Source: Shinella fusca
Lineage (GTDB): Bacteria > Pseudomonadota > Alphaproteobacteria > Rhizobiales > Rhizobiaceae
Assembly (NCBI RefSeq): GCF_014203155.1
Contig: NZ_JACHIK010000003.1
Location: 248,001 to 312,000 of the forward strand
Reading direction: 5' to 3'
Length of the DNA: 64,000 nucleotides
In this document: positions 57,969-64,000 of the stretch, one piece after another
Position numbering within the stretch: position 1 is the first letter of the stretch
Layout: the number at the start of each line of letters is the position of its first letter
The notes under the pieces: generated by a model
Databases searched by the model: none
What the model was told of the DNA's origin: nothing
Seen by the model: only the letters and a program-made list of their open reading frames with translations
Position numbers and translations under genes: made by a program

Positions 57969-58546
57969 CAGTGCGGCCTGTTGCCGGGAACCGGCATGTC
58001 CGGATGGATCTCCGCCGCCATCAGGCCCTTCTCGCCGTCGCCGAAGCGCACGAGCACGACCTGGCCGGGGCGAAGCTCCGTCAGGCCGAAGCGGCGCAGC
58101 GTCTCCATGTGGATGAAGATGTCTTCCGTGCCCTCGCCGCGCGTGAGGAACCCGAAGCCCTTGGTGCGGTTGAACCACTTGACCAGCACGCGCTCCAGCC
58201 CGCTCGAGGGCGTGACCTGCACATGGGTCTTGACCGGCGGCATCTGCGAGGGATGCACGGCGGTCGACTGATCCATGGAAAGGATGCGGAAGGCCTGGTA
58301 GCCGCGCTCGCGCTTCTGGATCAGCGCGACGACGCGCGTTCCTTCCAGAACCGTCTGGTAGCCGTCGCGGCGCAGGCAGGTGACGTGCAGCAGCACGTCC
58401 TGCATGCCGTTGTCCGGCACGATGAAGCCGAAGCCCTTGGCAACGTCGAACCACTTGATGACGCCGGTGATCTCGACCAGATCGACGACGTCGTTGCCCT
58501 GGTCATCACGCGTCGTGATTTCCTTTGAAGACACCCTGTCCGCCAT
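57968..58546 (-). CDS. Double cold-shock-domain protein
   Basis: 192-residue protein with two CspA-type domains. The first (about 28-95) has KWFDVAKGFGFIVPDN and VLLHVTCL; the second (about 120-185) has KWFNRTKGFGFLTRGEGTEDIFIHMETL, so both keep RNP1-like KGFGF and RNP2-like boxes. A 25-residue linker joins them. This is a recognised alphaproteobacterial arrangement, likely an RNA-binding regulator. It has a candidate promoter at 58610-58638. Confidence 0.92.
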   Translation of the reverse strand: MADRVSSKEITTRDDQGNDVVDLVEITGVIKWFDVAKGFGFIVPDNGMQDVLLHVTCLRRDGYQTVLEGTRVVALIQKRERGYQAFRILSMDQSTAVHPSQMPPVKTHVQVTPSSGLERVLVKWFNRTKGFGFLTRGEGTEDIFIHMETLRRFGLTELRPGQVVLVRFGDGEKGLMAAEIHPDMPVPGNRPH

Positions 58547-58609
58547 GATCTGCCAGCCCCTCGTTTACGCGTCACAAGAGTTACGGTTAACTGATTCTTG
58601 ATAACCAGA

Positions 58610-58638
58610 ATAACATTGTCCCGATGCGACTGCGCAAG
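58610..58638 (-). promoter_or_regulatory. Putative promoter of the cold-shock/DUF192 pair
   Basis: Minus strand CTTGCG (58638-58633), 17-bp spacer, TGTTAT (58615-58610), about 65 bp before the start. Confidence 0.45.
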
Positions 58639-58738
58639 CCCCCTTGAAAGTTTTGCCCGCTCCGTCTTAGCCGCCAAGGCTTGCCTCAGGCTGACAAAAC
58701 CCTACCCTTCCCGCGATTCCCACCTGGAGGACATTTCC

Positions 58739-59179
58739 ATGCGTTATCTTCACACAATGGTCCGCATCAAGGACATCGACCAGTCGCTGCATTTCTACTG
58801 CACCCTCTTCGGTCTTCAGGAAGTGCGCCGCACCGAGAACGAGAAGGGCCGCTTCACGCTGATCTTCCTCGCCGCCCCGGGGGATGCGGAGGCCGCCCGG
58901 GCCGATGCGGCGCCCTGCCTCGAGCTCACCTATAACTGGGACAGCGAGGATTATGCCGGCGGACGCAATTTCGGCCACCTCGCCTACGAGGTCGACGACA
59001 TCTATGCGACCTGCCGGAACCTGATGGACAACGGCGTCACCATCAACCGCCCGCCGCGCGACGGGCACATGGCCTTCGTGCGCTCGCCGGACGGCATCTC
59101 CATCGAAATCCTCCAGAAGGGCGAGAGCCTCGCGCCCGCCGAGCCCTGGGCCTCGATGGGCAATACCGGAAGCTGGTAA
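58739..59179 (+). CDS. gloA: Lactoylglutathione lyase family protein (glyoxalase I)
   Basis: 146-residue VOC-fold enzyme, the glyoxalase I step of methylglyoxal detoxification. RYLHTMVRIKDIDQSLHFYCTLFGLQEVRR, RFTLIFLAAPGD, LELTYNWDSEDYAGGRNFGHLAYEVDDI and the metal-binding SPDGISIEILQKG match GloA. The C-terminal PWASMGNTGSW is the rhizobial ending. A GGAGG site lies 8 bp before the ATG. Another VOC enzyme cannot be excluded. Confidence 0.85.
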   Translation: MRYLHTMVRIKDIDQSLHFYCTLFGLQEVRRTENEKGRFTLIFLAAPGDAEAARADAAPCLELTYNWDSEDYAGGRNFGHLAYEVDDIYATCRNLMDNGVTINRPPRDGHMAFVRSPDGISIEILQKGESLAPAEPWASMGNTGSW

Positions 59180-59516
59180 GCTGGCGCGCACGCAAGCCCC
59201 GGGCAAAGCTGGTGCTTTAAGCCGAGGCTGACGAACCATCGTTTCGCCGTATTTGACCGGAACCTTCTTGCCGTTCCGGTCAATTGCCAGCGTGAGGGGC
59301 GTTTGGCCGTTCCCGGCCGGATACCTCCCGTTCTGCGTGCAGCGGCCTCATACGCCTCCCCCTTTGACACCATGGGCGGACGCGGTAACATCGCGGCAAC
59401 CGCAGCTTGGCCGACCGGCTTTCTCGATTGCGGTTGCGACTGTTTGCAGAAATGGCCCCATCGGCGGCAAGACCGAGGGCCCGAACGTCGAAAGCGGGGG
59501 AAAGCCTTTGCAGGAC
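59180..59516. other. Intergenic region with perfect inverted repeat
   Basis: 337 bp without a plausible gene. It contains an exact 11-bp inverted repeat (TTGACCGGAAC / GTTCCGGTCAA, 59253-59283, 9-nt loop), which may be an operator or terminator of the preceding gene. Confidence 0.6.
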
Positions 59517-60752
59517 ATGCAAGGAATGTGGCCGAGCCGGAAGACGCTGCGGTATGGGTTGCTGCTGGCTGTTTCGGTCGCCGCGCTCTCGGGCTGCGTT
59601 TCCGCAGTCGCCACGGATATGCGCGCGGACAATACGGGCGCGCAGGAGAGCGAAGACACCGTCGCCACGGCCGGCAATGCCGCGGACGCGGCCACCGCCG
59701 CGGCGGACGGCGCTGAAGCGACGGCCGATGCGGCCAATGCCGATACCGGCCAGCAGTCGGCGGGCGCCGACATGGCGGGCCTCGTCATGCAGCCGGCATC
59801 GCTCGACGCCGGCAAGGCGAGCATCTATTCGAACGGCGGCGTCGCGCCGACGGGCACCGCCGATATGGCGCAGACCAACGGCATGAACGCCTCCGCCGGC
59901 AGCCTTTATGCCAGCGCGGGCGCCGCGGGCGCGGAAAAGACCGGGCGCCTGCCCGTCGAGGACATGCCGCCGGTCGATGCAACCGGCCAGCAGCAGGTCC
60001 TTGCCGCCATGGACGGCGAAGACGGCCTGCCGGCGAACGTTCCCATCCCCACGACGGCGCGGACCGCGCTCGTCGAGGAGAATGCCGGCGGCAACGCGGC
60101 CGGCCTTGCCCTTGCGAGCCGGCAGGACGACGGCATGGCGGCAGGCGGCGCGCGCAAGGATGCCACGCAAGGCTCGCTCTTTGCCGGCACGGCCGAAGCC
60201 GCAGGCGACGCGGTCGGCGTGACGCAGAAGCCGCGCCGCGTGCTGAACCGCGACGCGGCAGGCGCCATGCAGGTCGCCTCGCTCGGCGTGCTGCCCGGCG
60301 TTTCAAACGCGAACCCGCTCTTTTCCGACGATCATTCCGAGGCCGACGAAGTCGACGACGACACGCCGGAATTCAAGGAGGTCGCCTCGCTTGCGGGCCT
60401 TGCCCGCCTTGCGCCGAACGGCCTCTGGCTGCAGACGGAAAAGGTCAAGACCGGCTGTTTCAAGCCGGAGCTCCTGCAGGTGCTGAAGACGGTCGAGAAT
60501 CACTACGGCAAGCCGATCATCGTCACGTCGGGCCTGCGCTCCATCAAGCCGGGCCGGGCCAAGCAGTCGCTGCACACGCGCTGCGAGGCGGCGGACATCC
60601 AGATATCCGGCGTCACGAAATGGGAGCTTGCGGACTATCTGCGCAGCATGCCCGGCCGCGGCGGCGTCGGCACGTACTGCCATACCGAATCCGTGCATAT
60701 CGACGTGGGCACGCAGCGCGACTGGAACTGGCGCTGCCGCCGGAAAAAGTAA
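59517..60752 (+). CDS. Lipoprotein with M15/DUF882-type peptidase domain
   Basis: 411-residue lipoprotein. The signal sequence ends in the lipobox LSGC (residue about 25). A low-complexity Ala/Gly/Asp-rich linker of roughly 250 residues follows, then a C-terminal DUF882/peptidase M15-like domain. Its family motifs are LKTVENHYGKPIIVTSGLRS, HTRCEAADIQI (zinc ligands His and Asp) and YCHTESVHIDVG (zinc ligand His). Related proteins act on peptidoglycan peptides. ATGs at 59517 and 59526 are both possible starts. Terminator follows. Confidence 0.85.
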   Translation: MQGMWPSRKTLRYGLLLAVSVAALSGCVSAVATDMRADNTGAQESEDTVATAGNAADAATAAADGAEATADAANADTGQQSAGADMAGLVMQPASLDAGKASIYSNGGVAPTGTADMAQTNGMNASAGSLYASAGAAGAEKTGRLPVEDMPPVDATGQQQVLAAMDGEDGLPANVPIPTTARTALVEENAGGNAAGLALASRQDDGMAAGGARKDATQGSLFAGTAEAAGDAVGVTQKPRRVLNRDAAGAMQVASLGVLPGVSNANPLFSDDHSEADEVDDDTPEFKEVASLAGLARLAPNGLWLQTEKVKTGCFKPELLQVLKTVENHYGKPIIVTSGLRSIKPGRAKQSLHTRCEAADIQISGVTKWELADYLRSMPGRGGVGTYCHTESVHIDVGTQRDWNWRCRRKK

Positions 60753-60795
60753 TCCGGCGCCTAACCCATTGCCGTCATGTGCTTTTTCCAGATGG

Positions 60796-60826
60796 AAGCC
60801 GCCCTTGGGCGGCTTTTCATTTTTTT
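60796..60826 (+). terminator. Terminator of the M15-like lipoprotein gene
   Basis: AAGCCGCC / GGCGGCTT stem, 4-nt loop, followed by a T-rich tail (TTCATTTTTTT), about 45 bp past the stop. Confidence 0.85.
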
Positions 60827-60846
60827 GTCGCAAGGGCCTTTTCCCG

Positions 60847-60875
60847 CTTGCGGAAGCGCAATCGCCCTTCTATAA
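60847..60875 (+). promoter_or_regulatory. Promoter of tRNA-Glu copy 1
   Basis: CTTGCG (60847-60852), 17-bp spacer, CTATAA (60870-60875), 14 bp before the tRNA. Confidence 0.65.
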
Positions 60876-60889
60876 GACGCCCACCGCAC

Positions 60890-60964
60890 GCGCCCTTCGT
60901 CTATCGGTTAGGACGCCAGATTTTCATTCTGGAAAGAGGGGTTCGACTCCCCTAGGGCGTGCCA
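60890..60964 (+). tRNA. tRNA-Glu (anticodon TTC), copy 1
   Basis: 75 nt with encoded CCA. GCGCCCT acceptor, D-arm GTCTATCGGTTAGGAC, anticodon loop TTTTCAT (TTC), T-arm GGGGTTCGACTCCCC. Identical in sequence to the two copies downstream. Confidence 0.95.
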
Positions 60965-61054
60965 CGGTTTCCCCCCTCGAAATCGCTGAATCTCCCGCGC
61001 TGCGAAGCGCCTGTTTTCGCTGTTGAAAAACTTCCGCGTCCCGCGATTTTCCGT

Positions 61055-61083
61055 CTTGCGAATCCACGCCGCCCCGACTAGAA
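61055..61083 (+). promoter_or_regulatory. Promoter of tRNA-Glu copy 2
   Basis: CTTGCG (61055-61060), 17-bp spacer, CTAGAA (61078-61083), 14 bp before the tRNA. Confidence 0.6.
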
Positions 61084-61097
61084 GACGCCCACCGCAC

Positions 61098-61172
61098 GCG
61101 CCCTTCGTCTATCGGTTAGGACGCCAGATTTTCATTCTGGAAAGAGGGGTTCGACTCCCCTAGGGCGTGCCA
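61098..61172 (+). tRNA. tRNA-Glu (anticodon TTC), copy 2
   Basis: Same 75-nt tRNA-Glu sequence as copy 1, 208 bp downstream of it (start to start), with the same 14-bp leader ACGCCCACCGCAC-type block. Confidence 0.95.
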
Positions 61173-61270
61173 CCTTCCCCTTTCAGCCTTTACCCATCCG
61201 TTCCGTTCGCGGCCTGTTGGCGACGTTCGTTGCCTGCGCGGAAAAAACTGCGATTTCCTCGGTTTAGGGG

Positions 61271-61299
61271 CTTGCGCAAATCGGAAGGCACGACTAGAA
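61271..61299 (+). promoter_or_regulatory. Promoter of tRNA-Glu copy 3
   Basis: CTTGCG (61271-61276), 17-bp spacer, CTAGAA (61294-61299), 14 bp before the tRNA. Confidence 0.6.
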
Positions 61300-61313
61300 A
61301 ACGCCCACCGCAC

Positions 61314-61388
61314 GCGCCCTTCGTCTATCGGTTAGGACGCCAGATTTTCATTCTGGAAAGAGGGGTTCGACTCCCCTAGGGCGTGCCA
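61314..61388 (+). tRNA. tRNA-Glu (anticodon TTC), copy 3
   Basis: Third identical 75-nt copy, 216 bp after copy 2 (start to start). Confidence 0.95.
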
Positions 61389-61421
61389 CGGTTCTTCCCG
61401 AAATGTCCCGGAAACCGCTGT

Positions 61422-63230
61422 TCAGAACGCCTTTGCCGCATCGATGATGCGGAACTGGACGCGGCGGTTGCCCTGCCAGCTATCGGCCGAAAGCGTGCCG
61501 GCGACATGCACGGCCTGTCCGCGCTCCTTCATCAGGAAAAGACCGAGATCGGCTTCCGCCGCGCGGAAGGCCATGGCGTCGAGCCGTCCGCCGTCGGGCC
61601 CTTCGAGGCTGACGCGCAGGTGGTTGACGCCGACCGGCCGCACGTCGCGGATGCGGTGCGCCGGCAGGGCGAAGACGGGCTGCGAGTGGCCGGAGCCGTA
61701 GGGGCCGGCCTGCTCGAGCTGGTCGGCAAGGGCGAGCGTCGCGCCGGAGGCGCTGAGCGCCCCGTCGATCTTCAGCGTCTCCACGGCCACCAGATCGCGC
61801 ACCGCCCTTTCGGCGCGCTCGGCGAAGAAGCTGCGCAGGCGGCCGAGATTGGCGCGCTCCACCGTCAGGCCCGCCGCCATGGCATGGCCGCCGCCCTTGA
61901 CGAGGATGCCCTCCTCCACGGCGGCGCGCACCATGCGGCCAAGGTCGAAGCCGCTGATCGAGCGGCCCGAGCCGGTGCCCTTGCCGGACGGATCGAATGC
62001 GATGGCAAAGGCGGGGCGGCGGAAGCGGTCCTTGAGGCGCGAGGCGAGGAGGCCGACGACGCCGGGATGCCAGCCCTCGCGGGCCGTCAGGATCACCGCG
62101 GCGCCCTCGCCCGTGCCGTATTCGGCCTCGGCTTCCGCCTCCGCCTCGGCCAGCATGGCGACTTCCATCGCCTGGCGCTCGCGATTGAGCTCATCGAGCT
62201 GCTTTGCGATGCGCTCGGCCTCGCCCGGCTCGTCGATGGTGAGCAGCCGGCTGCCGAGCGCGGCATCGCCGATGCGCCCGCCGGCATTGATGCGCGGGCC
62301 GACGAGGAAGCCGAGATGGTAGGGCGTCACGGGCCCGCCGATGCCCGCCTGCTTGAGGAGCGCCGTCAGGCCCGCATTGCCGAGATGGCGCGCGGCGACG
62401 AGGCCCTTCACCACATAGGCACGGTTGAGGCCCTTCAGCGGAACGACGTCGCAGACCGTGGAGAGCGCCACCAGATCGAGCATGGAAAGAAGGTCGAAGC
62501 TCGCGGCCCGCGCATCGCCCCGCGCCTTCAAGAGCCGCTGGAGGGCGACGAGGACGAGGAAGACGACGCCGGCGGCCGACAGATGCCCCTGCCCCGAAAG
62601 ATCGTCCTCGCGGTTGGGATTGACCAGCGCAAGTGCCGGCGGCAGCGCCTCGCCGACCTGGTGATGGTCGATGACGACGACGTCGATGCCGCGCTCGCGC
62701 GCAACGGCGAGCGATTCGTGGCTGGTCGAGCCGCAGTCGACCGTGACGATCAGTTGCGCGCCGCGGTCGATGAGCTGGCCGATGGCGTTGGGGTTCGGCC
62801 CGTAGCCCTCGAAGATGCGATCGGGAATGTAGATTTCCGCCGGCACGCCGAAATGGGCAAGGAAGCGGTAGAGCAGCGCCGAGGAGGCAGCGCCGTCGAC
62901 GTCATAGTCGCCGAAGATCGCGACCCGTTCGCCCCGCTCGATGGCGCGCGCCAGCCGCTCCGTCGCCGCCTCGCAGTCCATCAGGCTATAGGGCTCCGGC
63001 ATCAGGCGGCGCAGGGTCGGATCGAGGAATTCCAGCGCCGTCTCGAAGGCGACACCGCGGCCGGAAAGCACGCGGGCGATGAGGTCCGGCAGGCCGTGCG
63101 TCTGGCTCATCGCCAGCGCGCGGTTCTCCCCCGCCTGATCAAGCCGCGCCACCCAGCGCTGGCCGGTCGCCGAGCGCTCGACGCCGAGGAAGGCCCGGCT
63201 GACGGGATCTGCGTTTTCCAGCATGCTCAT
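61422..63230 (-). CDS. recJ: Single-stranded-DNA exonuclease RecJ
   Basis: 5'-3' single-strand exonuclease for recombination and repair, about 602 residues. DHH-family motifs are FGDYDVDGAASSALL, VTVDCGSTSHES, VVIDHHQVGEALP and NPNREDDLSGQGHLSAAGV; a DHHA1 region has VKGGGHAMAAGLTVE; an OB-fold ends the protein. ATGs at 63230 and 63224 are both possible. It lies convergently with the tRNA-Glu cluster. Confidence 0.96.
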   Translation of the reverse strand: MSMLENADPVSRAFLGVERSATGQRWVARLDQAGENRALAMSQTHGLPDLIARVLSGRGVAFETALEFLDPTLRRLMPEPYSLMDCEAATERLARAIERGERVAIFGDYDVDGAASSALLYRFLAHFGVPAEIYIPDRIFEGYGPNPNAIGQLIDRGAQLIVTVDCGSTSHESLAVARERGIDVVVIDHHQVGEALPPALALVNPNREDDLSGQGHLSAAGVVFLVLVALQRLLKARGDARAASFDLLSMLDLVALSTVCDVVPLKGLNRAYVVKGLVAARHLGNAGLTALLKQAGIGGPVTPYHLGFLVGPRINAGGRIGDAALGSRLLTIDEPGEAERIAKQLDELNRERQAMEVAMLAEAEAEAEAEYGTGEGAAVILTAREGWHPGVVGLLASRLKDRFRRPAFAIAFDPSGKGTGSGRSISGFDLGRMVRAAVEEGILVKGGGHAMAAGLTVERANLGRLRSFFAERAERAVRDLVAVETLKIDGALSASGATLALADQLEQAGPYGSGHSQPVFALPAHRIRDVRPVGVNHLRVSLEGPDGGRLDAMAFRAAEADLGLFLMKERGQAVHVAGTLSADSWQGNRRVQFRIIDAAKAF

Positions 63231-63274
63231 GGACGCGTGTCTCTCCAGGCTGCTTGCTCCCTCGCCTCCTCTAT

Positions 63275-63350
63275 CGTCATGCTCGGGCTTGACCCGAGCA
63301 TCCACACCCGTGGGTGCCGATGGATCCTCGGGTCAAGCCCGAGGATGACG
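63275..63350. repeat. REP-like palindromic repeat, copy 3
   Basis: Two oppositely oriented palindromic units: GTCATGCTCGGGCTTGACCC / GAGCATCCAC and GATCCTCGGGTCAAGCCCGA / GGATGACG, between hom and recJ. Same family as copies at 27261 and 32361. Confidence 0.8.
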
Positions 63351-63426
63351 TCGATGGGGGGAGCGAGGCTCGTCAGCCGACCGATCTTCAGCTTACCGAT
63401 ATCACGCCGCGCCGGAGAAGACAGGC

Positions 63427-64000
63427 TCAAGCCGCCTTCGGCCGCTCGATGCGGATGACCTGCGGTTCGCCGACGAGGTAGCCTTCGCTCTTGACGGAAG
63501 CGACGGCCTTGCGGACGGAATCCTCCATCGTCGCGTGGGTGACGAGGATGATCGTCTTGGGATCGCTCGATTCGGCGGTCGGCTGGCCGCGCTGCACGAT
63601 GGATTCGAGCGAGATGCCGTTTTCCGCCATGTGCCGTGCGATGCTGGCGAAGACGCCGGTGCGGTCCTCCACTGAGAGGCGGATGAAATAGCCGCCGTGG
63701 TGCTTCCTGATCTGCGCGCGCTCGTAGGGCGCGAGCGCCGCGGCCGGGCGGCCGAGGACGGGCACCGTCTGCGCGCCCGGGCGGCTTTTCGCGATATCGG
63801 CGATGTCGCCGAGCACGGCCGAGGCCGTGGCGTTGCCGCCGGCACCGGGGCCGACCATCAGCAGTTCGCCGAGAATGTCGGATTCGATCGCCACGGCGTT
63901 CGTCACGCCGTCGACCTGCGCGATGACGCTGTCGAGCGGCACCATCGTCGGATGCACGCGCTGTTCGACGCCGGTGTCGGTCTTCTGCGCGACGCCGAGC
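63427..64000 (-). CDS. hom: Homoserine dehydrogenase, 5' end cut by window edge
   Basis: C-terminal third of NAD(P)-dependent homoserine dehydrogenase of threonine/methionine synthesis. Visible are VHPTMVPLDSVIAQVDGVTNAVAIESDILGELLMVGPGAGGNATASAVLGDI, typical of the catalytic domain end, and a C-terminal ACT regulatory domain (GGYFIRLSVEDRTGVFASIARHMAENGISLESIVQRG). The frame runs off the right edge. Downstream lie the REP-like repeat and recJ. Confidence 0.95.
   Translation of the reverse strand, partial: LGVAQKTDTGVEQRVHPTMVPLDSVIAQVDGVTNAVAIESDILGELLMVGPGAGGNATASAVLGDIADIAKSRPGAQTVPVLGRPAAALAPYERAQIRKHHGGYFIRLSVEDRTGVFASIARHMAENGISLESIVQRGQPTAESSDPKTIILVTHATMEDSVRKAVASVKSEGYLVGEPQVIRIERPKAA

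Noticed and set aside
60890-61388. Regularly spaced identical repeats suggesting a repeat array or CRISPR
   Set aside because: The repeated 75-nt units fold as tRNA-Glu and have different long spacers of about 135 bp. No short-repeat array exists.

Overview
The window is a gene-dense, GC-rich stretch of alphaproteobacterial core chromosome, almost certainly from the Rhizobiaceae (Rhizobium/Ensifer/Shinella-like; the genus cannot be fixed from sequence alone). The grounds are the nifR3(dusB)-ntrB-ntrC-ntrY-ntrX-trkA-dat-hfq-hflX order, a fused ispDF, LpxI in place of LpxH, an aapJQMP general amino-acid permease beside metC, an EipB (DUF1849) envelope protein, mitochondrial-type complex I accessory proteins, and palindromic and mosaic intergenic repeats of the rhizobial kind. 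Sixty-four protein-coding genes are called, plus five tRNA genes. There is no phage, transposase, integrase or CRISPR array.

Layout. (1) 1-11.4 kb, minus strand: dusB-ntrB-ntrC, ntrY-ntrX, trkA, dat, hfq and hflX (cut by the left edge), a nitrogen-signalling and RNA-regulation block. (2) 11.6-13.8 kb: ispDF-pncC on plus, facing a RatA/COQ10 protein. (3) 13.9-27.0 kb, minus strand: rpsB-tsf, pyrH-frr-uppS-cdsA-rseP-bamA-lpxD-fabZ-lpxA-lpxI-lpxB, a translation and outer-membrane/lipid A supercluster. (4) 27.4-37.8 kb: eipB; a plus-strand run ridA-GDPD-GNAT(DUF482)-HIT; azlCD; clpS-clpA; a phasin; ttcA and an inositol-phosphatase family gene. (5) 37.8-50 kb: glsA, rpsD, a HerA-like ATPase of unknown role, murI, a TrmJ-like methyltransferase, icd, cysE, an NDUFS6-like zinc-finger protein, a flavin monooxygenase and metC. 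(6) 50.4-55.7 kb: aapJQMP and a convergent GlxA-type AraC regulator. (7) 56-64 kb: BA14K protein, tRNA-Arg, an NDUFS4-like protein, tRNA-Pro, a double cold-shock-domain protein coupled to DUF192, a glyoxalase, an M15-like lipoprotein, three tandem tRNA-Glu genes, recJ and the 3' part of hom (cut by the right edge).

Functional themes are nitrogen control and amino-acid traffic (NtrBC/NtrYX, Aap permease, AzlCD exporter, glutaminase, CysE/MetC, D-amino-acid transaminase) and envelope construction (Lpx, Bam, RseP, UppS, MurI, EipB). Almost all genes are recognisable housekeeping families, and I did not find a clearly new multigene system. The observations most worth a second look are regulatory or structural: three tRNA-Glu copies that each carry a near-identical promoter, a probable leaderless GlxA-type regulator, a terminator-like RNA structure before the BA14K gene, an NtrX lacking the GAFTGA loop next to an NtrC that has it, a coding-looking hflX extension without a normal start codon, and an uncharacterised HerA-like ATPase. 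Promoters with a CTTGNC-like -35 box, exactly 17 bp of spacer and a TA-rich -10 recur through the window. All promoter, terminator and start-site calls were made by eye.
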